Source: Prorocentrum cordatum (Eukaryota; Sar; Dinophyceae; Prorocentrales; Prorocentraceae). From it: 64,000 bases of DNA. Every line of letters begins with the position of its first letter. Position 1 is the stretch's first letter. Where the stretch lies: the NCBI GenBank assembly GCA_963575745.1, contig CAUYUJ010015293.1, positions 275,001 to 339,000 of the forward strand. The letters are read 5' to 3'. The translations under genes were made by a program, and so were the position numbers. This document shows positions 29,322-38,903 of this stretch, one piece after another. The notes beneath the pieces are model-generated. The model did no database searches, was not told where the DNA came from, and saw only the letters and a program-made list of their open reading frames with translations.

Positions 29322-31235
29322 ATGAAAAGATTGGGCGGTGGTAGACAGCAGCGCAAAAGGAAACTCGAAGAAATTGAGATATCCAGTAGTGCACAGCCCA
29401 GCGTCGATCCTGGGGCAGCAGGCAAGGCCGCCCTTTTAGATTCAGACCTCGCTAGGAAGTTGGTCATTAAGTGGGCCTGGGGGTTTATGAGCGCCGTTGA
29501 GATTCAGTCAATAGCGGCACGGGCGCACACCGACATGGTCGCACTTTGCAAAAGACTTGGTGTTCCAGAAAAGGCCGACGAAGCTGTGCCATCGTCTATT
29601 CGGCATCTTGCATCATTGGGCCATTGGGGCAAATACAAAGGTAATGTGTCCAGGGAGCTTCGCAATTGGATTGGCGAGCCCGCGTGCCCCCCTGCTCGCA
29701 TATTCCACTCCTGGGTGAGAGTTCACAAACCCAGGGGGGCCGCAGTGTCTATTCGGCAGAGTGAGGTGAAGATTCTGGATGCGCACATGACATTCTCGTA
29801 CCTTTTCAGATATGACAGAGTGCGGTTCAACGAAAAGTTCCTGGGCCCAGACGGATCAGAAGAGACCTTGCACGCGTTCTGGAGTGAGGTAGTTCGCCGA
29901 CGGGACCCGCGGATACAGAATCACCCTATGTGCCTCAAGCCAGGTTGGACTAGAAGGTGCGTCCCGCTCGCCATTCACGGCGACGCCGTGCCAGTGGTTC
30001 GGGTGGGGGAGCCTGGGTCGGAGAGCTTGGAATGCATATCTATTCAATCTCTTCTAGCTAAGGGACCGACGTTGAAGGTCAAGTGTTTGTTGTGCTCGAT
30101 GTTCGAGAACAACAAGGTTGCCAGCATCCCAGGCGTCCAAGACACGACAGAGACAATGTGGCAACACATCTGCTGGTCTTTGAAGGCGTTGTATGATGGG
30201 CGGTTTCCTGCAACAGATTGGAAGGATGCCCCGCGGGGCCCGCTCTCCAGCGAAGCAACCATTGCAGGGCAACACTTGTGTTTGAGGAGGAGGCGTTTTT
30301 CGGAGTGATCTGGTCCATAAAGGGAGATTTGGAATGGTACTTCAAGGGGTTAGGCCTCGAGAATTACAATCGGACTGACCCGTGCGAGTTCTGCCCGTGC
30401 GACAGAGCGCTGCCGAAAGCGATGTGGCCGACAAATTTCTCCCCCGCGGCAGCTTGGAAGGCGAGATTGCACACGGCGGCAGAATGGAGAGCTGGCAAGC
30501 CATCGCTTCACGCATTGTTCGCAGTGTTTCCATTTGTGCGACGAGTTACACATCCTGCACCTTGGAGTTTTACAGTATTATCTTGGCAGCATTCTGTGGT
30601 TGCTGACATATGATTGCCTCGGCGGAACACCGACCGAGAATTTCGAGCTGGTGTGGAAAGTGATACTAGATGAGTACAGAGGTTCTCCGAGCGGCACAGA
30701 GTTCACAAAAATGAGAATAACATCTTTCATCGACCCTAGCAAATGGAACGAAGCCTACCCAAGGTTAAAAGGGAAGGGCTGTGAGGTGAAGTCTCTTATT
30801 GTGCCTCTCCATATCATTTGGGGAAAGCTGAAAAAAGCAGGCCACTTTTACGATCAGGTTGCCAACTCGCTCGATGCAATGACTAAAATACAGTTCATTA
30901 TAGATGATTACAGCAATGACGCGTTCATTCCAGATAATGAAGCGGCCTCCTGCTTGTCTGAGACTGATAAGTTCTGTCGGGTGTATTGTTGGCTCACGAA
31001 CGCGAGCAAGGCTCGCGACCAGATGTTGTTCACTCCAGCGCCAAAACTACATTGGATGTGGCACATGAGCTACAGAGCAAAGTACTTGAGCGTCCGCAGG
31101 GGCGCAACGTTCATTGATGAGGATTTCGTTAAGCACATGAAAAAAATCGGTGGCAAATCAGTGGCAGGCACAACCATGCACATGGTGCCGAATGTGGTTG
31201 TCGAGAAGTATCGGTGGGGCATCAGCCTCGAGTGA
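29322..31235 (+). pseudogene. Gene C: large dinoflagellate-family protein, 637 codons, two compensating frameshifts
   Basis: ATG at 29322 (MKRLGGGRQQRKRKLEE). The frame runs to about 30275, continues one base out of phase (EEEAFFGVIWSIKGDLEWYF, DPCEFCPCDRAL) and returns to the first frame near 30527 for CDELHILHLGVLQYYLGSIL through KYRWGISLE and TGA at 31235. The net length change is zero, so the original was 637 codons and intronless. Landmarks: CxxCxC in the middle, then C-D-x-x-H-x-x-H-L-G, then LKGKGCEVKSL, near the C-terminus WMWHMSYRAKYL. I associate this order with a high-copy dinoflagellate family of unknown, perhaps transposase-like function; this is recall, not a search. The shifts could be real decay or read errors. 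Lower GC than gene A. Confidence 0.65.
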
Positions 31236-31241
31236 TAGCGC

Positions 31242-31264
31242 GTGCCCAGCACTTGGTTGGGCAC
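31242..31264 (+). terminator. Stem-loop just after gene C stop
   Basis: GTGCCCA, 9-nt loop, TGGGCAC: a perfect 7-bp stem starting 7 nt after the TGA. A possible 3'-end signal; function is inference. Confidence 0.35.
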
Positions 31265-31274
31265 GAGAAAACAA

Positions 31275-31400
31275 CAGACATCATCGTCACCATCATAATC
31301 ATCGTCATCAGCATCATCATCATCATCATTATAATCATCATCATATTAATAAGAATCATCATCATCATCGTCACCACCATCATCATCGCCACCATCATGC
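31275..31400. repeat. (ATC)n microsatellite
   Basis: CATCAT/CACCATCATCAT runs of about 125 bp. Confidence 0.85.
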
Positions 31401-32417
31401 CCCCCCCTCCGTGGCCCTGTCGATCGACGAGGGCGCCGCGGCAGGACAGCCGCCGCCCGCGCGACCCAGACGGGGCGGGGGGATGAGGAGGAGGTGGAAG
31501 AGAGGCAAGGGCGGCGGATAATACGAGCGCAAGGGGACGTGGGACGGGAGGGGGTGGATGACACGGATGAGGAAGGGGGGCGGAGGAAGGGCGACGGAGG
31601 AGGACCAGCGTGAGCGTTTTCGATCAAGACCCTGAACAGCTTGTTGTCGGCCGTGGTCCTGGGGCCGCCTGGGCCTTCGGGGGCCGAGCCTCCGTCCTGG
31701 CTGCGTTTGGGGGTCTTCTGTTTGCTTTATTTTCAATGGTTTTAGGTTTTTTGTTTATTTTTTTTTTGTTGTTGACGCCCTCTGGGGGGCGTCCAGTGTG
31801 GAAAACACACACGACAATAAATAATGATGTGATCAATTTTCTGTTGAACTGATTTTCCGATTCTGGTTTGCTGTCTCTTCGTCCTGAGTCCCCCCTTCTC
31901 TCACTATTCGCACGGCTCGCGCCGACTCCGCCAGCCGATGTCCCCGCGCGGTTCGCGTCCGCGGCACTGGGCGCTCATGGGGGCCCACATTGGGAGGGGG
32001 GGGGGCCTTGAGGCCCAAAGACGACTCCACGCGGGCATCCACAATAAAAAACGAGATGGCTTGTGGTATGCATTCGTGGGTTTTGGTTGGGCTCGGCTGG
32101 GGCAGTCCTGGGGCTTTCCTGAGCCGTCGCGTTCTTTCCTGAGGGCCTCTTGGGCCGTACCCTGCGGGCCCCTTGGTTGTTCCCCAGGGACATGCCCGAA
32201 ATTTCCTGGTCTCGATTCAGGCGTCAGCGATGCCTGCCCTCTGCTAGGCGGCCAGAGACAGCTCATGGGGGGCTCCGCAATGCCCCAAGATTGCCCCGAG
32301 AGAGCAACGAGAGGGGCCCAAGGAGGAGGAGGAGGAGTAGGAGGAGGAGAGGAGGAGGATTACTGAATTTATGGATCGCCAAACACTGCAGCCTTCAATC
32401 GGGAAGCTGCCTTGAAG
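31401..32417. other. 3' part of the 9.76-kb element, no gene
   Basis: G-rich and GGA-rich patches (31480-31600, 32310-32360), a T-rich patch (31735-31770), and no frame with codon bias. Confidence 0.45.
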
Positions 32418-32771
32418 GAGAGCGTTCGGCAACCGCGGAAAACGACGGATAAGTTACGTTTAAGAAGCTATGGTAAGTTCAAATTAAGTTAAGTGATTTT
32501 CTCCCCCCCACAACGAATGTAGATACGTTCAAACTAAGATACGTGCAACAGAACAGATATTTCTGATTACACTCATCCATGTATCGAAAATTGCGCGGTG
32601 TTTCCAACAGCTGGTGGGCCTCGTATTGGATCGTCGCACGTTTCTTGCCTTAGGCCGAAATTTAGCATGTACTTAAAATGCCCTGCCCTGTTGCACTTAA
32701 CTTAGTTTGAACTTACATACCTTAGTTTTGCTGGCGGGTTCACCTTAGTTTCTTAGAACTTAACATAGTTT
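32418..32771. repeat. Right subterminal region with an inner TIR-like end
   Basis: GGATAAGTTACGTTTAAG at 32447-32464 matches the left terminus at 17 of 18 bases in direct orientation, and the 28 bases ending in GGATAAGTT share 23 positions with the terminus. The rest is AACTTA-rich. 32418-32820 therefore also looks like a 400-bp fold-back element on its own. Confidence 0.65.
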
Positions 32772-32820
32772 CTTACACTTAACTTATCCTTTGTTTTCTG
32801 TGGGTGCCGGATGCTCAGGG
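32772..32820 (-). repeat. Right terminal inverted repeat
   Basis: Inverse of 23059-23107 with three mismatches. Ends GGATGCTCAGGG at 32820, followed by the TG duplication. Confidence 0.85.
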
Positions 32821-32822
32821 TG

Positions 32823-33390
32823 GGCGGTGCCGGCAAAGCCCCGGTACGTCTGTTGGGGCCAGCATCCAGGGCGCCGGAGGTGGGCAGAGAACAAATTGCT
32901 CTCTGCGGCCCCTGTGGCAGCTACGCCGTGGCTGTTGTTGCGGGACCAGGTGACCTGGGAGTGATCTCTGGCAAACAAAATGTGGTGCTTCTCAGCCTGC
33001 ATTCATGTGACACGCAATGCCGTGGCCTGCACTCGCGTAGTGCTTCTCAGCCTGCACTCGCGCGGTGCTTCTCAGCCTGCGCCTCCTCGGTGCTTGCCAG
33101 CCGCCGGATTGGCGCGATTTCCTGCAATACAAGCGGGAGGGGTGAAGTATCCGAGCCCGCGTGTCCACGGTGCTTCTCTGCGTGCGTACTTGTAATCCTA
33201 GTTCCACCAGCAGTAGGACTGCGCGGCCGCGGTGCTTCTCAGCCTCCGAGTTTCTGCGGTGCTTCTCAGCCTGCAAGTTTTGCCGACTGTCCGCTTCACA
33301 CGCCGCTCCTCAGTGCGCTCCTGTTCCGTTTGCGAGATGTCTTCCAAGATTTGGCTGGAGGCCGAGAAAGACGGACAGAACAAATCCAAG
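32823..33390 (+). pseudogene. Helitron-type ORF, fragment right of the insertion
   Basis: From 32823 the frame continuing codon 23056-23058 reads GGAGKAPVRLLGPASRAPEV and stays open. From 32983 it enters a run of GGTGCTTCTCAGCCTGC units (at least five, to 33275), the minisatellite also found in the left part of this ORF. No helicase motifs follow. Most of the region is therefore low-complexity decay. Confidence 0.5.
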
Positions 33391-33493
33391 TAGCGCGGTC
33401 ATCATCCCATCATCCTCCTCAATCATCACATCATCATCATCAATGGCTTCGCCGAGCACCCCGGTGGAGACTCAGGTCTTACGGGTCCGTGCC

Positions 33494-33818
<325 letters not shown>

Positions 33819-34569
33819 CATCACACTAAATCCATTCATGGGAGTGCCTGTTTTGGAGCTACACTCATTGATGCAAGTGTGTCGTTTGAGGCTCAACCCG
33901 TTGATAGCAGTGTCTCGTTTGGAATCACATCCGTTGATAGCAGTGTCTTGTTTAGACCTCAATGCATTTATACAAAGATCTCATTTGGAGATACCGTTAT
34001 CGAAAGCAGTGTTTCTACTGCTACTACCACTGCTCCCATCACTCCTACTCGTTCACTCCACACACTACAACTACTACTTCACTGTTACCACTACTACCAT
34101 CACTACTACTTCTACTGCTACTACTACTGTTACTATTACTGCTGCTGCTGCTGCTGTTGCTGCTGCTAGTGTAGCTATTGCTACTGCAACTACTGGCAGT
34201 GCCACTGCGACTGCCGCTGATGTTGCCACTGCGACTGCCACTGCGAATCCGAATGCGACTGCGAGAACACCAGAATTCTACAACAGCACACTTACATGAA
34301 TACCACAGGCAATGTTTCCAGCTATGCTTCTACACATCGCTGTTAGGTTGCTTTGCCTGGATAATTCTACGCTCCCCGACTATCCCCCCCCACCACACAC
34401 TGGAAGTGGAGGTCCAATCGGGGCCCTCGGGTCGGGTTGCGGTGGGCCCGGTGGGCGGTGCCCGACGGCCCCGCGGGGCCCGGGGAGGGCCCCCCACTGA
34501 GGTCGAGCGTGGCGCAGACAAGCCGCCCGTCGCCACTGTTCCGTTGCCTGCCTCGAGAGGGGGGTCTGA
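33819..34569. other. Degenerate triplet repeats, no gene
   Basis: Several TCGTTTGGA-type repeats (33880-34000), then ACT/GCT triplets to about 34260. No coding signal beyond that. Confidence 0.5.
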
Positions 34570-34705
34570 GGAGGAGGAGGAGGAGGAGGAGGAGGAGGCG
34601 GAGGAGCAGGAGGAGCAGGAGGAGGAGGAGGAGGAGGAGGAGGAGCAGGAGGAGGAGAAGGAGGAGGAGGAGGAGGAGGAGGAGGGAGAGGAGGAGGAGG
34701 AGGCG
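34570..34705. repeat. (GGA)n microsatellite
   Basis: About 135 bp of GGA with GCA interruptions. Confidence 0.9.
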
Positions 34706-34712
34706 CGGACAG

Positions 34713-34920
34713 CTTGCGCGCCACTGCCCGCGCAGCCGAGCCCGTTGCTGCGCTGCGCCGCCCGCTTGGCGCCCGCCCGCCTCGGGGAGGAGCCGCTGCT
34801 CGGCCTCGGCGTCGTCGGGGGCGCCCGGCGGCTGCGCCCCTTCCGGGCTGTCGGCTCCCGCGGCGTCGGCGCTGCTCGGGGGCGCCGGCTGCCCCGTCGA
34901 GGCCCACCAGGCGCTCAGAC
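34713..34920 (-). CDS. Candidate exon, Ala/Gly/Gln-rich
   Basis: On the minus strand an ATCGCAG acceptor precedes a frame (CTGAGCGCCTGG...) with mostly G or C third positions and a mixed acidic, polar composition (QPAPPSSADAAGADSPEGAQ, EAEQRLLPEAGG). The plus strand is also open with GC bias but gives an Arg/Leu/Gly-rich, less natural peptide. The left edge merges into the GGA tract. No partner exon known. Confidence 0.33.
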
Positions 34921-35480
34921 CTGCGATTCGGGACTCGAGCAAGAGGAGGAGGAGGAGGAGGAGGAGGAGGAGGAGGAGTGCCTGGCGTCTCGCGGCGGCG
35001 GCCCCCGCGACACGCTGCTGCGAGGCCACGGACCGTGCAAAACCTCTGGGGCCAAGGGGTATAATGAGTGCCTGGGCGACCCAAGATCGCTGGAGCCACG
35101 CCTCTCGACAGCGCGCAAATCACAGCCGGCGGGCGGGCCGGGGAAGGCCCGGGACACTGACGCCGCTCGGGGGCCGGGACGTGGTCGGCGTGTCGCACCG
35201 AGGCGTGGTGGGCAATCACCAGCGGCGCGACCCGCGGATCAAGAGTTCCTGACCGTAGCCAGCGTCGAGCTCATCCATACCCGTAAGCTTGGCAAGCCCA
35301 CTGCGATGAGACACATGTTCAAGGGTGCGCCCTCAGAAGCTGGGCTTGCGATCGGGGCCGAGATGTGGTGCTGCCAATCTGGGGATACAGGCGCATGCTT
35401 CAGGCTGGTGAGGACCTGGCGGCTCGGGGACTGACGCCCAGCTCGTGGTGGTCACCTTGGCTAGACGCAATGAGTGGCCA

Positions 35481-35810
35481 TAGGCAAGAGTGACCTTTGG
35501 TGCGCTTTTTTTCGGGGGGGGGGGGGGAGGGGCGGGAAGCCAAACCACGCGCGCAAGCCGCTGCTGTCGCATCTGGATCAGAGACTGGGGAGCCCCAGTG
35601 GGCCCGAACCAAACCCAGACCCCCGACGTCATGATTGATCCATGACGTTGACCCCCAAAGGTCTCGAACCAGCCCTCATGACCGGCTCTTCATGCTGACT
35701 CGTTTTGCAGACGGCCCCGAGGCCTGGCACAGGGGCCCCCAAATGGAGGAAACACCCGTCGTGATCTGTGGCCATGGCCCCATGGGGTCTGGGAAGGTCA
35801 CTCTGGCGAG
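35481..35810. repeat. F5 element interrupted by an F2 element
   Basis: GTGACCTTTGGTGCGC at the left and GGGCCCGAACCAAA..GGTCAC at the right form the F5 ends. The right end is split by the F2 copy at 35614-35793. Confidence 0.7.
35614..35793 (+). mobile_element. F2 MITE, nested insertion with AA duplication
   Basis: CCCAGACCCCCGACGTCATG...GGGGTCTGGG, 180 bp, flanked by AA on both sides (35612-35613, 35794-35795). Removing it and one AA restores ACCAAAGGTCAC of the host F5 element, as in the intact copy at 41488. Confidence 0.85.
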
Positions 35811-36002
35811 GGATCACTCTTATACGTGCACGGGACCCAAAGATCCGATGTCGTGATTTGTTCTTTACGGGTTTCCCGGAATTCTCGACCCGTTCCCCAG
35901 GACCGGTTTTCCATCCTGCGTCGTGTTCTGCCAGCCCCTGGGGCCTGGCGAGGGCCCCTGGAGGCCGAAAACTGAAAAGCACCTCCGTCTCGTTTTCTTC
36001 AG

Positions 36003-36348
36003 TGCGTTGGATCTCTGGGGAGCACCGCGGGGAACGCCTCCGCGCAGAAGAAGCCCCCGGCGGCCCCGAGCGGCTGCGACGTCGACGTCCAGCCCGGCCC
36101 GGCCAAGCTCGAGGCGACCTCGGCCGGGGGCCACGCGGCCGCCGCGCCGCCCCCCGCCGGGGAGGCCCCGGCCTCGTGGGGCGCGGCCTCGTGGCCCGCG
36201 CCCCTGCCCTGGGAGCTGGTCGGCGTGCCCGCGTCGGGCTCCTGCGCGGCCCACGGCTGCTGCGCCGAGTCCGGCGGCCGCCTCGAGGGCGCCTGCCTCC
36301 GCGCCTGCGGAGAGGACCGCGGCGGTGCCAGAGCCCCTCGAGTCATAG
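36003..36348 (+). CDS. Exon of an unknown cysteine-containing protein
   Basis: A CTTTTCTTCAG-like pyrimidine-rich acceptor ends at 36002. The following frame (CVGSLGSTAGNASAQKKPPA...) has G or C in nearly every third position for over 100 codons, while the other five frames do not. It is Ala/Pro-rich in the middle (HAAAAPPPAGEAPASWGAAS) and ends with a Cys cluster (GSCAAHGCCAESGGRLEGAC). The donor is unresolved: GA after GGA GAG, or GT at 36337 or 36349. No start or stop codon is expected inside. Other exons were not found; the gene would converge on the HPR gene ending near 38.6 kb. Family not recognised. Confidence 0.6.
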
Positions 36349-36354
36349 GTGTTT

Positions 36355-36527
36355 TGTTTGTATAACAAAAACGACGGGCGGTGTCTCGCCGTTTTCGGCC
36401 TCCAGGGGCCCTCACCGGGCCTCGGGGCCGTCAAAAAACGACCCGGGATGAGACACCGGTCATGGGGAAGGGGTCCAGGCCGCTGGGGGTCGACGTCATG
36501 AAAAAGTCAGAACGTCGGGGGTCTGGG
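36355..36527 (-). repeat. F2 MITE-like element
   Basis: Reverse-oriented copy ending GTCGGGGGTCTGGG at 36527. Carries GGGGTCGACGTCATGAAAAA and CCTCGGGGCCGTC. Confidence 0.65.
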
Positions 36528-36546
36528 GCTGCTGAGGGGAGAAAAG

Positions 36547-36772
36547 GGGGGCTTGGAAGTGGATGCCAGGGTGGGCTTTACCTGGCCTGAGCTAACTCAG
36601 GAGTGGGTCACAGGTGCCCTATGATAGTTGAGCGGCTCAGGGGGATCAGATCTCTCCGCAGAGCGGTCGGAGCCCGCTGAGCCCGGATCGCTGACCCGCC
36701 CGAGCCTCTCAGGGCACCTGCAGCCCACTTGTAGGCCAGGTCAGGCCAGACGCAACCCACCTTCCTGGACCC
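36547..36772. repeat. F3 fold-back element
   Basis: GAAGTGGATGCCAGGGTGGGCTTTACCTGGCCTGAGCTAACTC at the left, and the inverse GGCCAGGTCAGGCCAGACGCAACCCACCTTCC at the right. Confidence 0.7.
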
Positions 36773-36960
36773 CCGACGCCACGCTCTGTTCCTAACGCCG
36801 ACCCCCAAAGGTCTGGAGACCCACTCCCCGGGAGCGGCGCCTCATGCCCCCGGGTCGATCTCGGACGGTGCCGTGGCCCGGCGAGGGTCCCCAGATGCAG
36901 CGAATGCATGGCGAAACACGTCCCGTCGTGGTTTTGCTCCTGCCTCGAGGGGGTCTGGGA
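36764..36960 (+). repeat. F2 MITE-like element
   Basis: CCTGGACCCCCGACGCC at the left and CTCGAGGGGGTCTGGGA at the right, with the usual interior. Confidence 0.6.
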
Positions 36961-38465
36961 TAGCACCCACTTCTGAGCCCCTTCATCCCCTTTTCGACGC
37001 CAGACATGGGTACTGAACCAAAGGGCACAATGCCCAACAACACATGCTGTCCCAAACCGACAGCGGCCGCTGTTGGGCAGGCGGCTCTTTGTCTTCAGAA
37101 TTACGTCCGCGGCGGCGCGAACAGCGAGTCCTGCTCAAAATGCGCTGGAACGGCTGCTGGGCATCGCGCCCATACTTTCTGCACCCCTTCTTTCCGTACA
37201 CATCCAGCCGCTCCAGCTCTCTCGATGCGCGGGCCCCGGAGGTCAGGACCACTTCTCTAGGGCCAGTTCGTCGTCCCGAATCGTTGTTCGACGGTCGATC
37301 GATCCCGAGACCCGGCGAGGGCCCCTGGAGGCCAAGAAGAAACCCAACTCTCACCGCTCCAGCTTGCTCGGGGCGTCCGATCCCTGGACCTGCCCCGAGA
37401 TAAAACAAAATGCAACGTCGCACAACATCACGACCGGACGCCCGGTCCCTGTCTCTCTGCGTCGTTTCGGGAGCCGCATCGCTCTGCGAGTGTCCCGGGG
37501 CCCGAGGTCGCGCGGAAGCGCCCGGCTCGAAAAAAAAAATGGCGTCGCCGGACCTCCGGAAGAGCCCCCCTCGGCCCCACGCAGAACTCCGACGCCATGA
37601 TGTTTGCTTGTCCATGACGTCGACCCGCAGAGGTCTCGACCCCTTCCCCAGGACCAGTGCCTCATCCCGCGTCGTTCTCTGACGGCCCCGAGGCCCGGGG
37701 CAGGGGCCCCCCATAGGACGCCGAACAAATATGTCAACAAAAACCTTCCTTGTGTTTTTGTTCCTGGCTCGAGCCCAGCCATGCGACGACCTGCCTTGTT
37801 CAAGACGGCGCCCCCAGAAGCTCAGACCCTTTCCCCGGGGCCGGCTTTCTCCTCCTGAATCGTTTTCTGACGGCCCCGAGGCCTGGCGAGGGCCCCCCGC
37901 GAGGCCGCAATTGGCCAAAAAACCTCCCGCCCGGATTTGTTTTACGACGCGACCATTGAGCAGTGACCGACGGTCCCGGCCTTTCTGTAGTCCTACCACG
38001 CCATGTTCTTAGAACTCACAAATGTTCCAATAACAAAAACAATGCTCTTAGAACATTAACCCGATGTGTTAAAACAAGACCAGCCTCAACCAGAAAGGCT
38101 CTAAGAATACTTCGTGCAAACAACGACAGGTTCTTAGAACATTCTTTAGTAGGCCTGTAGGCGAGCCAGGACGCTTCGCCACTGCTTTAGATCATGTCTC
38201 CCCAGAAGGTCGGCGGACAATTTTTATGGGTCCGCCCAAAAGTCGGACCCATGTAATGAGACCGGGACCCATTTTCTGTTTCATGTTAATACGGGGGGCC
38301 CATAAATGGGCCTGGGCAGACTCCAAGGCGGACCCAGAAATGGTCTGGAACACAAAATACAGTGTTCAAGAATGGGCACGGGCCCATACTTCATTTTTAT
38401 TGTAACTCCTTTGGGAGGGCGCAGGCTGCCACAGAAAATAAGTTCGGCCGAACCCATGTTCTGTG
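36961..38465. other. F2 fragments and mixed sequence
   Basis: Partial F2 copies near 37225-37335, 37590-37720 and 37810-37960. An AT-rich patch at 38005-38160 repeats TTCTTAGAAC/GTTCTAAGAA. A short minus frame at 37100-37165 ending in TAA might be a last exon of the HPR gene but was not secure. Confidence 0.5.
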
Positions 38466-38466
38466 G

Positions 38467-38510
<44 letters not shown>

Positions 38511-38572
38511 CTATAATGCTGTTGCTACTGCTACTGCTGTTGCTACTGCTAGTGCTACTGCTACTGCTACTG

Positions 38573-38621
<49 letters not shown>

Positions 38622-38622
38622 C
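38466..38622. repeat. (CTA)n microsatellite pair
   Basis: Two CTA runs (38466-38510, 38572-38622) around GCTACTGCTACTGCT. Confidence 0.9.
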
Positions 38623-38641
38623 ATAAAATGGGTCCGCTGAC

Positions 38642-38794
38642 CCTCTGGGTCCCGCGGTCGTGTCCCGGTGCGGCCTCCCCGGCGGGCCGGCCGCCGCCCT
38701 GCGGCGCCTCGCCCTGCGCCCGGCGCGCCGCGCGCGGCCGGCCCGCGGAGCCGCTCCGCGCCCGCTCGCGCCGCTGCTCCTCGGCGGCCGCGGC
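38642..38794 (-). CDS. HPR gene exon 10 (possible)
   Basis: Acceptor CCCACAG, 51 codons ([20 protein letters not shown]...), GT donor after CAG AGG, phase 0. Low complexity and basic, like a linker or tail. Could belong to another gene. Confidence 0.42.
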
Positions 38795-38861
38795 CTGTGG
38801 GCGGCGCGCGCCAGGGGGCCCACAAGGTGAAGGTTTTTTTGTTTGTGAACAAAGTGTGTGC

Positions 38862-38903
<42 letters not shown>

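Larger units (their letters stand above)
23059..32820 (+). mobile_element. 9.76-kb inserted element with TIRs carrying genes A, B and C
   Basis: Both ends read CCCTGAGCATCCGGCACCC inward, and the 49-bp ends (23059-23107 and the reverse complement of 32772-32820) match at 46 positions. Next to the ends lie AACTTA/TAAGTT-rich subterminal stretches. A TG dinucleotide flanks both ends (23057-23058, 32821-32822). Deleting the unit plus one TG joins codon GTG at 23056 in frame to GGC at 32823, giving a continuous Helitron-type frame. Inside are three plus-strand genes, each with a DinoSL relic, and palindrome arrays between them. No known superfamily fits with confidence. The 2-bp duplication and CCC...GGG ends match the F2 MITEs of this window. 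Alternatively two separate end-like MITEs flank unrelated DNA, since a second inner end lies at 32422. Confidence 0.65.

Noticed and set aside
31610-31852. 80-codon frame with a hydrophobic stretch
   Set aside because: The hydrophobic run comes from a T-rich patch; no codon bias, start context or partner.
37100-37165. Minus-strand frame ending in TAA as last exon of the HPR gene
   Set aside because: About 20 codons only, and its acceptor phase does not match the phase-0 donor of exon 10.
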